Shown here in pieces: positions 46,201-55,259 of a stretch of DNA of 64,000 bases. How positions within the stretch are numbered: the stretch's first letter is position 1; each line of letters starts with the position of its first letter. The notes below the pieces were generated by a model, which was not told the origin of the DNA, searched no databases, and saw nothing but the letters and a program-made list of their open reading frames with translations. The position numbers were made by a program, and so were the translations under genes. Location of the stretch: the NCBI GenBank assembly GCA_963667855.2, contig CAXXKI010000030.1, forward strand, positions 1 to 64,000, read 5' to 3'. Origin of the DNA: G963667855 sp963667855 (GTDB lineage Bacteria; Planctomycetota; Phycisphaerae; UBA1845).

Positions 46201-47523
46201 GCATATGAAGGCGACACTGTTTTAGTGCTGCCCGGTATATATACTGGCCCAGGAAACCGGGATATGGATTATATGGGTAAACAGATAACCGTTAAAAGCA
46301 CAAATCCCGACGATCCGACAGTCGTAGCTCAAACAGTTATCGATTGTGATGGCAGCGAAGATCATCCGCATCGCGCGTTTATTTTCCAATCTCTCGAAGA
46401 CACGAATTCCGTTGTAAGCGGATTCACTATTCGTAGAGGATACGAGTGGTCTGGTGGCGCCATTTATTGCAGATCAAGCAGCCCATTAATAACCAGGTGC
46501 GCATTTAAGAATAATAGTTCATCAGAATGTGGCGGAGCAATCAACGCTTCGTACAGTACTTCAACGATAAGCAAATGTACTTTTAATCTAAACCAGTCCG
46601 ATAGGGGTGGGGCGATGTGTTGCCTTTGGGACAGCCCGCTGATAGAAAACTGCGATTTTTATAATAATTCGTCGAGGTTCGGTGGCGGACTATATTTAGA
46701 CGGTTGGGGGTTCACAAGATTGATAGATTGCAGGTTTGAAGGGAATTCCACAGAAGATCCAACGGAAACAGGCTCTGGATGCGGCGGCGCGGTGTATAAC
46801 GATTGCAGTGATGCGTTAATAGCCAATTGTGTGTTCAATGGAAATACTACCGACGGTCGCGGCGGTGGAGTGAGAAATTATTACGGGAAAATATCGATTG
46901 CGAATTGCACTCTGGTTAATAATCATGGAGATATTGGAGGCGGATTTCATAATACACCTGACGAAGACAGTTCGAGCATTTCGAACTGTATTTTCTGGAA
47001 TAATACCGACGGCAGCGGTTCAGGGGAACTGTCGCAACTTTATAGTGAGGATAGATTGCTATCAATCACAAGCAGTTGCATTCAAGGCTTGCTGACTTAT
47101 GCCGGTAACGGAAACATCGGCGAAGATCCGCTTTTTGTGAGCATAGATGGACCCGAAGAGATTCCAGGCACCGATGACGACAATCTCCGTCTTCAAGCTG
47201 AATCACCATGTGTAAATGCCGGAGACAACACTTCGCTTCCGCCCGAATTAACAACGGATCTGGATGGTTTGCCCCGCGTTCAGGCATGTGTAACTGATAT
47301 GGGAGCTTACGAAAATCAGGAAATCCATTACTTCGGCGATGCGAATGATGACTGTACCGTCGACTTGAACGACTACCTGGACTTCAAATTCTGCCTGGAG
47401 CGTTTTGGTTATGAACGCCACTCGATACTGGATGCCTGCGTTACAGTATTCGACAGCGACAACGATAACGACATTGACCTGGCTGATTTCGCGAAATTCC
47501 AGATCGTATTTACCGGTTCGTAA
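43225..47523 (+). CDS. Secreted beta-helix (polymorphic OMP-like) protein with dockerin end
   Basis: A 1432-residue exported protein: signal peptide (FYLCSVFLLTIASVASGQ), then three homologous modules, each opening with a YYVSTNGDDSWDG- or WYVDDSSTSGLNN-type segment and running through parallel beta-helix coils with GGGMYNYQSSP, GGAIYNSD and GGGIYCDSN (the GGA-x-Y-N family of Pmp-like repeats), each closing with ADEFTDTDADGLPDWWE-type calcium-binding repeats. A dockerin-like pair ends the protein (GDANDDCTVDLNDYLDFKFC and DSDNDNDIDLADFAKFQIVF). GAAGGAG precedes ATG. Likely a cell-surface adhesin or carbohydrate-active protein; no enzyme site is visible. Confidence 0.88.
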   Translation: MIRVISRIRFYLCSVFLLTIASVASGQTTWYVDDSSTSGLNNGSGWENAFTELQSAMQVAEFGDVILVAQGTYTPDFDCTSNCHTGDRSASFHLVDGVGLYGGYAGYGTANPDLRLIEEHQTILSGDLARDDHVSWRNVEENSYRIISAIDITSNSVLDGFTITAANANGFWQQPGGGMYNYQSSPRIIDCSFYKNSARGTGAGMCNLEGSNPSLTDCIFHENSSGTHGGGIYNFESSPRLSGCKFRFNSSSTGGGGMYTANCCPADTSPELINCTFMQNHSPYSGGALFNDSTNPIITDCVFYNNVAREGGAIYNSDAGAIVDNCLFKINSSSSGGAVYNRDTGNYFSYPSYTNCVFTGNFAETYNSVGGGAMFNEGSTPRISNCTFSGNTALADNAEGGGIYCDSNSDIEIYNSILWGNTADGKIDESAQIYVPRFVDPGSVAHCCIQGLDVYSGYGNIYTDPMLIEDGIHLQSDSPCVNQGNTAGDYIGQHDIDGETRLSGSGVDMGADEFTDTDADGLPDWWESLYFDSSTSASPEEDSDGDGITNLEEYVAGTRPVSHTTTYYVSTNGDDSWDGLSPGWDGQHGPKATIKAAMDLTDGIKGDEVVLLPGSYTGEGNRGVDYAGKAITIRSIDPEDPKVVANTIIDCERSVEMYGLHVFQFQMSEGPDSVLSGITIRGAYTEMGGAVCCYYSSPTISNCRFVYNEVYAGGVLEIIYGNPEINNCVFCSNISYGSGGAIGNSHGSPTINNCVFTENYANYGGGIINERKSNTLLVNCTFFGNVATRSGGAIYNSDSNLMLKNCILWGNRSEDGETESAQIYLADAEGDVQLAHCCIQGLDEYAGNGNIDHNPILTADGIHLQSESPCIDSGDPSGDYADQRDVDGEVRLSGSAVDMGAEEFIDTDGDELPDWWELYYYDSASIASPDDDPDQDGRDNLFEYVERKNPLYRSATYFVSTSGDDSWDGLYHELNGSHGPKKTIQAAIDASDAYEGDTVLVLPGIYTGPGNRDMDYMGKQITVKSTNPDDPTVVAQTVIDCDGSEDHPHRAFIFQSLEDTNSVVSGFTIRRGYEWSGGAIYCRSSSPLITRCAFKNNSSSECGGAINASYSTSTISKCTFNLNQSDRGGAMCCLWDSPLIENCDFYNNSSRFGGGLYLDGWGFTRLIDCRFEGNSTEDPTETGSGCGGAVYNDCSDALIANCVFNGNTTDGRGGGVRNYYGKISIANCTLVNNHGDIGGGFHNTPDEDSSSISNCIFWNNTDGSGSGELSQLYSEDRLLSITSSCIQGLLTYAGNGNIGEDPLFVSIDGPEEIPGTDDDNLRLQAESPCVNAGDNTSLPPELTTDLDGLPRVQACVTDMGAYENQEIHYFGDANDDCTVDLNDYLDFKFCLERFGYERHSILDACVTVFDSDNDNDIDLADFAKFQIVFTGS

Positions 47524-47534
47524 TCAATTCGCGT

Positions 47535-48434
47535 TTACGATGGATCTGGCGATCTGCTTTTTTCGTTCGCTTTCGCGAAGTCAGTATTCAATGGCAGCCT
47601 TAACTCGTGCGGCCTGTGGATCAGTTGGAAGTATTGTTCACGCGGCTCGTCGTATACTATCTTTCCGCTGTTTATACCTACGATAATGGCGGTTTTGTAA
47701 TCATCGCCAAGGATATACGCCGGGGCGCCTGAAGCTTCTGCGGGAATGGATTGTTCGGTTTTCAGCAGAGAAAACTCTCTGAGCCGGACATCGGGTTGGA
47801 TGAGCGGTTTGTATATGCGTCCCAGGCACGGTTTCCGAAAATAGCGCAAATCCGGGTTGTAGTACCTGAGTTTTCGGTCATTTGGAATAATCTGCACACA
47901 GGCAATGGCCACACTCTTGTGGCTGGGGATTCTGCATTCGAAATCGAATTTCACCGATTCGGATATTTCGGGAAGTTCGCATTGGAATCGATCCTCTGCC
48001 GCGAGCAGGCGATCCAGCTCTTTTTCCGTTCTCGCCGCTAAAACGGGTATCAGTTTTAGTTCCTCGCGTGAATAATCGCCGAGCTTGGTCAGGCTGATTA
48101 TGGCCCACCCGCTTGCATCAGTGGGACCGTCAACCTGCCTGTCGATAGAGTAAAGCCATAAACAGTTATCGACCAGAATAGGACCATTGGGTAAACGAGT
48201 ATTCGAAACTGTCGGCCGCGGAATCAGGTGAGGGCTCAACAGCAACTTCCGGTCTCCGACGACAGTAGCTGAGCCAAGCGATACTTTTTTCCCTTCGCCA
48301 GGAAACAGGATAGGGACAACGGGAATCTCTGAAAACACGAATTTCAATTCGCCCAGCTCAAAAGGGTGTTCGCTGCAGCCGAGCGGAATGCTGCAAAACA
48401 ACACCGCCAATACAAAAACCGTTGTTTGTCGCAT
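47535..48434 (-). CDS. PA-clan protease-like lipoprotein, paralogue 1
   Basis: A 299-residue lipoprotein (lipobox S-I-P-L-G-C) with a trypsin-like outline: GSATVVGDRKLLLSPH supplies the His, ASGWAIISLTKL stands where the catalytic Asp strand should be (no Asp in the D-x-A-L position), and EASGAPAYILGDDYKTAIIV supplies the Ser. Here the Ser motif is A-S-G-A-P rather than A-S-G-S-P, the most altered of the family. GGAG before the ATG. Last in a run of minus-strand paralogues. Proteolytic activity is uncertain. Confidence 0.7.
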   Translation of the reverse strand: MRQTTVFVLAVLFCSIPLGCSEHPFELGELKFVFSEIPVVPILFPGEGKKVSLGSATVVGDRKLLLSPHLIPRPTVSNTRLPNGPILVDNCLWLYSIDRQVDGPTDASGWAIISLTKLGDYSREELKLIPVLAARTEKELDRLLAAEDRFQCELPEISESVKFDFECRIPSHKSVAIACVQIIPNDRKLRYYNPDLRYFRKPCLGRIYKPLIQPDVRLREFSLLKTEQSIPAEASGAPAYILGDDYKTAIIVGINSGKIVYDEPREQYFQLIHRPHELRLPLNTDFAKANEKSRSPDPS

Positions 48435-48480
48435 GTTTTTCTCCGTATGTCAGCTTTTCAGAGCTATACGGCTATATTTG

Positions 48481-49314
48481 TTAACGGCTTGCGGGCAGTT
48501 CAAGTTCGTGCGGCCTGCGGATTAAATCTATTACGTGTTTATACGGATATTTATAAAACACACTTCCACCGATTATCCCGACTATTACGGCAGTTTTACC
48601 ATCTTCGCCAAGAATATACGCAGGAGAGCCGGAAGCTCCATGTGGTGGATCATGTTTCATCTTCAAGAGCAGGAACTCTTTCAACTTGGATTCCCTATAG
48701 ATGAGCGGTTTACAAACACGCCCCACGGAAACTATCTTGTCATGTTTTAAATCCGGCTTATAAGCGGAGAATCCCGTCCCGTCGAAGCGGGTTTGTGTAT
48801 AGGCAATAGCCGTATTGGTACCGGGAGGAATCTTCATGTCGAAATCAAACTCGATCGATTCGGGTATCTCCGGAAGAGAACATTGTAATTCGTTCTCCGC
48901 ACTTATAAGTCTATCAAGCTCGAAACCGTTACGTCCTTCGAAAAGAGGAACCTTCAAAAGTTCTTCCCGGGGGATTTCACCAAGTTTGGTTAAGCGAAGC
49001 GTGGCCCACCCGCTCGCCTCAGTCGGGTCATTCACTCGCCCGGTGACAGAGAAAACCCACAAGCAGCTATCAACCAGGACTGGTCCGTTATCGCGAGGGG
49101 GTAACTCGTGCGGACTCAACAACAGCTCCCGCGGGCCAATGACGGTCGCGGAACCGTCCAGGTTCTTTTTGTCTTCAGTAGGAAAGACGATTGAAACAAC
49201 CGGAATTTTCGGCAAAATCGCCTGCAAGCGTTTCATTTCGAGTTCGTTGTCGACGCAGCCGAGGGGGAGGACTGAAACAACAATTGTCGGTATGAGAATA
49301 ACTGTACACTTCAT
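48481..49314 (-). CDS. PA-clan protease-like lipoprotein, paralogue 2
   Basis: 277 residues, lipobox V-L-P-L-G-C. His in RELLLSPHELPPRDNGPVLV, with a 10-residue deletion after the His relative to the other paralogues; Ser in PHGASGSPAYILGEDGK. The acidic residue before the third strand is Glu (PTEASGWATLRL) where others have Asp. The middle (GLDFD-like, FDFDMKIPPGTNTAIAYTQT) is the most divergent of the set. Closely follows the next paralogue (2 bp gap). Confidence 0.72.
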   Translation of the reverse strand: MKCTVILIPTIVVSVLPLGCVDNELEMKRLQAILPKIPVVSIVFPTEDKKNLDGSATVIGPRELLLSPHELPPRDNGPVLVDSCLWVFSVTGRVNDPTEASGWATLRLTKLGEIPREELLKVPLFEGRNGFELDRLISAENELQCSLPEIPESIEFDFDMKIPPGTNTAIAYTQTRFDGTGFSAYKPDLKHDKIVSVGRVCKPLIYRESKLKEFLLLKMKHDPPHGASGSPAYILGEDGKTAVIVGIIGGSVFYKYPYKHVIDLIRRPHELELPASR

Positions 49315-49316
49315 GA

Positions 49317-50258
49317 CTATTCCCGTTTTAAAGTTGTTTCAACCTTATCCCCGGCCTTGAATAAGTCGTAGATGGAAAAATGGGCTTTGGCTTTTTTGAC
49401 GCCATCTTCCTTTAAAGGCAGCGCCAACTCGTGCGGCCTGCGAATCAGGCGAAATGTGCGTTCCTGTGGCGGATCATATTTGATTCTTCCGCCGTTTATG
49501 CCGACTATCACGGCGGTTTTATTATCATCTTTCAGGATATAAGCGGGGGAGCCGGAAGCTCCCATTGGTACGGATTGTTTAGTCTCCAGCAGAAGAAATT
49601 CCTCGAGCCGTTCTTCGGGATAAACTGACGGGCTGTATATGGATCCCAAACAGAATTTCCTTTTGTACCTTAAATCAGGATCGTAGTATTTGAGTTTCCT
49701 GCCATCCAGAACGGTTTGCGTATAAGCGATAGCTACACTCTTGTGCCTTGGGATTTCACGTTCAAAGTCGAATTCTACAAACTCGGGTATCTCGGGGAGT
49801 TCGCACTGCAACCGCCATTCAGCGTCAAGAAGTCCATTCAGCTCTTCGTCTGTTCTTTCCGCTATAATGGGTATTTGCCTTAATTCCTCCCGCGAGTAAT
49901 CGTCTAGTTTAGACAGGCGAATGATGGCCCACCCGCTCGCATCGGTAGGGCCATCAACTCGCTGAGCTACAGAGTAAAGCCACAAACAGTTATCAACCAG
50001 AATCGGTCCATCCGGGAGGTCAGGATTCTTCCCTGCCGGTTCACCAAGTTGATGCGGGCTTAAAAGCAACTCCCGATTTCCAACAACGGTCGCCGATCCC
50101 AAAGTAACCTTTGGCCCGTTTGCAGGGAACATGATCGGAACAACCGGGATCTCGGAGAACATCGACGCGAGCTGTTCCATTTCGAGCCGTTTTTCTGTGC
50201 AGCCAATCAAAGAAACTGAAACGATAATAGATAATGCCAAGGTTTTTGTGCGTCTCAT
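49317..50258 (-). CDS. PA-clan protease-like lipoprotein, paralogue 3
   Basis: ATG 50258 is chosen because GAGGAAG lies just upstream; the frame opens earlier without a start signal. Lipobox S-L-I-G-C. His in NRELLLSPHQLGEPAGKNPD, Ser in MGASGSPAYILKDDNKTAV. C-terminal acidic/basic extension (KEDGVKKAKAHFSIYDLFKA) longer than in others. Same family as its neighbours. Confidence 0.75.
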   Translation of the reverse strand: MRRTKTLALSIIVSVSLIGCTEKRLEMEQLASMFSEIPVVPIMFPANGPKVTLGSATVVGNRELLLSPHQLGEPAGKNPDLPDGPILVDNCLWLYSVAQRVDGPTDASGWAIIRLSKLDDYSREELRQIPIIAERTDEELNGLLDAEWRLQCELPEIPEFVEFDFEREIPRHKSVAIAYTQTVLDGRKLKYYDPDLRYKRKFCLGSIYSPSVYPEERLEEFLLLETKQSVPMGASGSPAYILKDDNKTAVIVGINGGRIKYDPPQERTFRLIRRPHELALPLKEDGVKKAKAHFSIYDLFKAGDKVETTLKRE

Positions 50259-50283
50259 GACTTCCTCTGATTTAGATGACAAT

Positions 50284-51216
50284 CTAACCTTTTCCGGCTT
50301 TGAATGAATCTAATACGATTACGTGGTCTTTGGCTTCTTTGATTTTGATACTCTCGCTATCTTGCGTATTTAAAGGCAGCGTCAACTCGTGAGGCCTGCG
50401 GATCATTTGAAGTATTTGGTCATTAGGATCGCCGCGTGCCATAACCCCACCGGCAATACCGATGATCACGACGGTTTTATTGTCATTTCCAAGGATATAC
50501 GCTGGAGAACCGGAAGCCCCCTGTGGTATCGGTTGTTTTGCCTTTATTAAAAGAAATTCCTCGAGTCTTGCATCGGGGCAAACGAGCGGTCTGTGCACGC
50601 ATCCCAAACGGAATCGCCTTCTGTACTTTACACGAGGATTGTAGTATTTGATTATTCTGTCATCCAGAACAGTTTGCGAGTAGGCGACAGCCACACTCTT
50701 GTTCTTGGGAATTCCGCACTTAAAATCGAATTTAACCGATTCCGGTATTTCGCGAAGCTCGCGATGAAGCCGCCTTTCCGCGTCAAGAAGTCTATCCAGC
50801 TCTTCTTCTGTCCTTTCCGCCATAATGGGTATTTGCCTTAACTCCTCCCGGGAGTAATCACCAAGTTTAGACAGGCGAATGATGACCCAGCCGCTTGCGT
50901 CGGTTGGACCATCAACTCGCTGGACTATGGAGTAAATCCAGAAGCAGTTGTCAACCAGAACCGGCCCTTTCGGGAGGTCAGGATTCGTTCCTGCCAGATC
51001 ATGAAGTTGATGGGGACTTAGCAGCAACTCCCGATCTCCAATAACGGTGGCCGAACCAATTGGTACCCCTGTTTCAGCAGTGGGAAACAAGATAGGGACA
51101 ACCGGAATCTCCGAAAACACGGAAGCAAGCTGCTCAAGCTCAAACTGCTTATCTGCGCAGCCTGGAGAGATTAATAAAACGGTAATCGTTAATACCAAGA
51201 TTCCGGTTAACTTCAT
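50284..51216 (-). CDS. PA-clan protease-like lipoprotein, paralogue 4 (duplicated block)
   Basis: 310 residues, lipobox I-S-P-G-C. His in DRELLLSPHQLHDLAGTNPD, Ser in QGASGSPAYILGNDNKTVVI. The first about 130 residues and the end are almost identical to the 56739-57665 copy, while the central stretch (about residues 150-200) diverges sharply, so the two copies are mosaic. First of four lipoproteins downstream of the TlpA gene. Confidence 0.78.
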   Translation of the reverse strand: MKLTGILVLTITVLLISPGCADKQFELEQLASVFSEIPVVPILFPTAETGVPIGSATVIGDRELLLSPHQLHDLAGTNPDLPKGPVLVDNCFWIYSIVQRVDGPTDASGWVIIRLSKLGDYSREELRQIPIMAERTEEELDRLLDAERRLHRELREIPESVKFDFKCGIPKNKSVAVAYSQTVLDDRIIKYYNPRVKYRRRFRLGCVHRPLVCPDARLEEFLLIKAKQPIPQGASGSPAYILGNDNKTVVIIGIAGGVMARGDPNDQILQMIRRPHELTLPLNTQDSESIKIKEAKDHVIVLDSFKAGKG

Positions 51217-51279
51217 CTTATTTTCCTGTTTTCGGTTGATTCTTACAAAACTTACCGACTTCTCTAATGCGATATGGTT

Positions 51280-52476
51280 TTATCCAGTAGATCGGGACGG
51301 CGTTTTCAGCAATTCGGTAATGGTGTTTTCTATTTCCCGTTGAGAATAGTCGCTGCCGGGATGTCCGTACCAGCGCAATACGCCGTCCGGCCCGATCACG
51401 AACATCTGCGGCAGGGCATCCTCGCCAACAGTGTCATAATAGAGCGGTATCTGCTTTTGCGGTACAACCGTCAGCTTCCATGGTAATCCCAGGCGAGCCA
51501 GTTTGTCGTCGGATGTTGCCTCTATATTAAACCCCAGAGTCTTTAACGTATTAATAGCGGTTTCCCGCTCTCTTGTATCCTCGATTTTCACGCCGTTACG
51601 GGCCAGTGCATCCAGCACGGCCCCTTTAAGGTCTGGAGTTTCCATCGATACGCCGAGCTTGTTTAATACACCAAGTACAGGATCAGACTGGCTGCGCATG
51701 CGGACCAGGCCATTGAAGGCACGCTTTCGGGCCAGAGTGTCGGTAGAGGCGTCAAAATTGACGCTTGCAAAAACCACGTTTTCATCTTTCAGCTTGTCAC
51801 TTAACGCCATCAGCCAGGGCATTTTTGACATGCACGGGCTGCACCAGGTCGCCCACCAGTCCATTACCACAACTTTACCCTGCAACTGGGATAAATCGGC
51901 GATTTCGCCGTTGTCGCTTACCAGACGGAAGGGGAAAGCCTTACCTATTTGCGGGAATGTTAAAACCGTATCGAAACTATCCTTCAATCTTCCCGCGGCA
52001 GCTTGCGCCTTCCTTTGAGCCGCGTCTGATGACGGCCTCAATAATCCTATCCTGGCAATTTCTACCGAAGGTGCTTCAACCGTGTTCCCATCGGCATTCC
52101 TTGCCGATGGGTAATAGATGTAATACGAACCATTGGGGTGCCACGAACCGCCTCCGCAGGACAAGCCGACCGGCTTGCCTTCTGAGTCGAGACCAATCGG
52201 TCTTATCTCGTCAATGCTTCCGTCCGGAGTTTTTACCGTAATTGTCAGCAAGCCCACTCCGTCGAAGGAAATCGCTCCGTTTTCATCGATTCCTTTGGTT
52301 CCTTCAGTTTCGGATTCCATTGTCACCAGGATCAGCCGCTCAACTTGGACCGCATTCCCTTCATGCCCGGGAATGGGACGAGGCGAAAAGAGAGTAACCC
52401 AATCCGATGCCAGGAGAGCTGCCGGCAAAAAAAGGCATATGAAAACCGCTGGTATCGTACGAAGAAATCTCGACAT
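51280..52476 (-). CDS. Periplasmic TlpA-like thioredoxin protein, copy 1
   Basis: ATG 52476 follows AAGGAG (AAGGAGATTACCT). Signal peptide (IPAVFICLFLPAALLASD), an N-terminal domain of about 150 residues with no family I recognise (SWHPNGSYYIYYP), then a TlpA/AhpC-type thioredoxin domain: KVVVMDWWATWCSPCMSKMP with the C-x-x-C near residue 210, VPQKQIPLYYDTVG and LPQMFVIGPDGVLRW carrying the cis-Pro. An insertion of about 70 residues (RSQSDPVLGVLNKLGVSMET) lies inside the fold. Probably reduces or resolves disulfides in exported proteins. Nearly identical to 57729-58925. Confidence 0.88.
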   Translation of the reverse strand: MSRFLRTIPAVFICLFLPAALLASDWVTLFSPRPIPGHEGNAVQVERLILVTMESETEGTKGIDENGAISFDGVGLLTITVKTPDGSIDEIRPIGLDSEGKPVGLSCGGGSWHPNGSYYIYYPSARNADGNTVEAPSVEIARIGLLRPSSDAAQRKAQAAAGRLKDSFDTVLTFPQIGKAFPFRLVSDNGEIADLSQLQGKVVVMDWWATWCSPCMSKMPWLMALSDKLKDENVVFASVNFDASTDTLARKRAFNGLVRMRSQSDPVLGVLNKLGVSMETPDLKGAVLDALARNGVKIEDTRERETAINTLKTLGFNIEATSDDKLARLGLPWKLTVVPQKQIPLYYDTVGEDALPQMFVIGPDGVLRWYGHPGSDYSQREIENTITELLKTPSRSTG

Positions 52477-52542
52477 AGGTAATCTCCTTATGAAAGGGTT
52501 ATTAGCACCATAAGGCAAAACACGTTTTCCATTTGGCTGTTG

Positions 52543-53841
52543 TTATGATTTACCCGGGTTCACTGTTTCATCGCCATCGCTAAGCTGTTTATCCGTATTG
52601 AGTTCAACGATAACCACGTTGATCTTGCGTTTTTCCGCTCTTATCTCCAGGCCCAGTTGTTTACGCACTGCACCAATCACGGACTCGTCATCGATTTCAT
52701 TGTAAGTGAGATCCCAGTCATATCCGCCGTTTAGTCCGGTTTCATTTACGACCGGTTTGCACAGAAGTGCTTCCAGGTGCGCGGCCAACGTATCCAAAGG
52801 GCAATTCGAACCTAGATTCGTGCCTCTAATTGAACCGCCGTGTGCTTCAGCATTCTGATCTTCGCTGGCTCGAAGATCAGGCCCGGGCTTGCGAGGTGCG
52901 GTTAGTACGTATACGTCAAGCTCCTTCTCGCACATCTGAAGTTTGATGTCCAGGCAGAGCTCTATTGTCTGTCGCAACATGGGGAAAAGCATCTCGGCGT
53001 GTTTTTCCGGAACCCGGGCCTTGATCTTTAGTTTCGTCGAAAGCAATTCCTCATTGCCCAGGACTCTTTTGCGCGTGGGTTGATTCATCATGTTTGCCAA
53101 AAGAGTATCCAGCCTTATCGCCCACGCGTTGAAATAGTTTTTACCGTAATTGGCTCCCCATCCAGGCACTTGTGTTTTCGATACCTCGAATTCAAGCAGC
53201 GGAGGCGGGCCGGCTTCTTCGTCGTTTTCTTCCTCGTACGCGTAAAACTCCGAATCAACGGCCACCTTTTCTCCAGCTAAGACCTCTTTTATCAAACTCT
53301 CCGTCAAGGCGAAGGGGGAAGTGATCGATGCAATATTCCCCTCCTTGTCGATTACGATAGTGTGCGGAATCCCTTCGACACCATATCTTTTGCCTATGGA
53401 ATTGCCCGGGTCCAAGGCAACCCAGCCACTAAGCGGACGTTTGCGCAGGCATTTTGAGACGATTGATTCCGGCTCGTCCGTAATGGAAATAAACCGAACT
53501 GGATCGTCTTTGAATTTGTCAACAAGTTCGTTCAGATGGGGGAATGCTCCAACACATGGTGCGCACCATGTAGCCCAGAATTCCAGGATTACGACTTGTC
53601 CGCGCAGTGCCTTCAACTGGGCAACCGTTCCTACGGGGGCGTTCAGCACCTTATCCAGTGTAAAATCCGGAGCAAGGTCCCCGGGTTTCAGAGATTTCGA
53701 GGTTTCGTAAGTGGAAGAGTCGGCCGCCGCAACTTTATTCGAGATCTCATCGGTTGCTATTTGCGAATCACCCGGTGTGTTTTCCGGCGGTGTTACTGAC
53801 GCCATTAAACCAAATATCGCCGCAAATAAAAGAGCATTCAT
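52543..53841 (-). CDS. TlpA-DUF3738 fusion protein, copy A
   Basis: ATG 53841 follows TGGAG; the longer frame has no start signal. Signal peptide (LLFAAIFGLMASVTPPEN), TlpA-like thioredoxin domain with FWATWCAPC at about residue 92 and GIPHTIVIDKEGN (cis-Pro), then a C-terminal DUF3738/TIGR03435-like domain (about residues 215-425) ending in VVNETGLNGGYDWDLTYNEI and GAVRKQLGLEIRAEKRKINV. DUF3738 is typical of soil bacteria with no known activity; fusion to a thioredoxin suggests an envelope redox function. Tandem with copy B. Confidence 0.85.
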   Translation of the reverse strand: MNALLFAAIFGLMASVTPPENTPGDSQIATDEISNKVAAADSSTYETSKSLKPGDLAPDFTLDKVLNAPVGTVAQLKALRGQVVILEFWATWCAPCVGAFPHLNELVDKFKDDPVRFISITDEPESIVSKCLRKRPLSGWVALDPGNSIGKRYGVEGIPHTIVIDKEGNIASITSPFALTESLIKEVLAGEKVAVDSEFYAYEEENDEEAGPPPLLEFEVSKTQVPGWGANYGKNYFNAWAIRLDTLLANMMNQPTRKRVLGNEELLSTKLKIKARVPEKHAEMLFPMLRQTIELCLDIKLQMCEKELDVYVLTAPRKPGPDLRASEDQNAEAHGGSIRGTNLGSNCPLDTLAAHLEALLCKPVVNETGLNGGYDWDLTYNEIDDESVIGAVRKQLGLEIRAEKRKINVVIVELNTDKQLSDGDETVNPGKS

Positions 53842-53884
53842 ACTTGAGCTCCATAATGTTAAAAGCGTGCAGGCCAGGCAAACA

Positions 53885-55153
53885 TCAACCTCCGGCTTTG
53901 GATACTTGCTTGCTATTGGATTCCACGACCACCACTTCAATGGTGCGTTTAGTTGGCACGATTTTCAGCCCCAGTTGTTTTTGCACTGCGGCCAAAAGCG
54001 ATTCGCTATTTCCCGATTCAAATTCAAGATCCCAGTCAAAGTCACCCTCAAGACCCGTTTCATCCAGTACGGGGCGGGATAGCAGGTTTTCCAGAGTTTG
54101 TGCAAGCGACCGCAAATGGCAACAAGTAGCATTGCTACTGGTCAGGCTCCTTTTTTTGTATGGGCCAGTGTCTGGGTATTGCGTAATGCGCAGGTCGGGC
54201 CCGATCTTATCCGTCGCCGTTAAGACATATACATCGAGTTCCTTTTCGCACTTACGCAACCGAATTTTATAACTGCCCTCAATGGCTTGAATTACCATGG
54301 GACATAGATAGCCGGTACAGGACTCCGGGACCCTGGCATTGATCTCCAGCTTCACACCGGGCAGGTTATCTTTTCCCAATACTCGTGACGCTGAAGGCAA
54401 GTTTGAAATCAAGGCAATGAGATCTTCAAGAGTAATTCCTGGATGCTGAATAGAATTTACGTCAAATCTAGAGATGCAGTTAGAGCTTTGCGATTCCGAC
54501 AAGGTAAGTTTCCAGAATGGTTCCTGTTGCTGAGGATCGCTTTGAAATAACCCCGTGACAGGAGCGATCGGCAGGGGAGCCTGTTTGCCTGCAAGAACTT
54601 TAAGAATCATCTTTTCCGTTATCTTATCTGGAGTCGTTATACCGATGATAATACCGTTTTTATCTATTATTACGGTGGTGGGTATGCTGCAGCTTCGATT
54701 GTATTTTCTTAAAAGTGAGTCAGACTGATCCTGGCAAACCAAACCTTTAATTTGGCGTTTTGCCATAAACTTGCTAACAATCGACTTTTCTTCCGAAGTG
54801 ACTGAGATGAATTCTACCGGCTCGTCCTGAAACTTATCCACTAATTCGTTCCAGTGCGGTATAGCTAAAATACACGGCGTACACCATGTAGCCCAGAATT
54901 CCAGGATTACGACTTGTCCGCGCAATGCCTTCATCTGGGTGACCTTTCCTTCCGGAGCGTTCAGCACCTTATTCAGTGTAAAATCGGGAGCGAAGTCTCC
55001 TGGTTTCAGAGGTTTCGATATTCCCGATGAGTAGGCTGCGGTAGTTTTGCTGGACGGCTCCTCGGTTACGATTTGTGAATCACCCGGCGTGTTTTCCGCC
55101 GGTGTTGCTGATGCGATTAAACTGAATATCGCCGCGAATAAAAGAGCATTCAT
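53885..55153 (-). CDS. TlpA-DUF3738 fusion protein, copy B
   Basis: ATG 55153 follows TATGGAGCTCGAAC (GGAG). Same plan as the next gene downstream: signal peptide, TlpA-like domain with FWATWCTPC at about residue 89 and SIPTTVIIDKNGI, then a DUF3738-like domain ending VLDETGLEGDFDWDLEFESG and AVQKQLGLKIVPTKRTIEVV. N-terminal stretches are near-identical to copy A, the C-termini are not, indicating divergence after tandem duplication. The promoter side is the decayed leader described at 55538-55742. Confidence 0.85.
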   Translation of the reverse strand: MNALLFAAIFSLIASATPAENTPGDSQIVTEEPSSKTTAAYSSGISKPLKPGDFAPDFTLNKVLNAPEGKVTQMKALRGQVVILEFWATWCTPCILAIPHWNELVDKFQDEPVEFISVTSEEKSIVSKFMAKRQIKGLVCQDQSDSLLRKYNRSCSIPTTVIIDKNGIIIGITTPDKITEKMILKVLAGKQAPLPIAPVTGLFQSDPQQQEPFWKLTLSESQSSNCISRFDVNSIQHPGITLEDLIALISNLPSASRVLGKDNLPGVKLEINARVPESCTGYLCPMVIQAIEGSYKIRLRKCEKELDVYVLTATDKIGPDLRITQYPDTGPYKKRSLTSSNATCCHLRSLAQTLENLLSRPVLDETGLEGDFDWDLEFESGNSESLLAAVQKQLGLKIVPTKRTIEVVVVESNSKQVSKAGG

Positions 55154-55259
55154 GTTCGAGCTCCATAGTGTTAAAAGCGTGCAGGCCAAGCAATAAGTCT
55201 TTTAGTTTAACCGCGATATCAACCATAAGATCATCACGGTCGAAATCCTGTATACCTTC

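Larger units (their letters stand above)
50284..52500 (-). repeat. Duplicated block, copy 1 (partner 56739-58950)
   Basis: Lipoprotein gene plus TlpA gene together repeat at 56739-58950 with an offset of about 6449 bp. From about 51040 to 52480 the copies differ at only scattered positions, also in noncoding sequence between the two genes. In the middle of the lipoprotein gene identity falls, as expected if only part of the block is kept similar by gene conversion. Confidence 0.9.
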
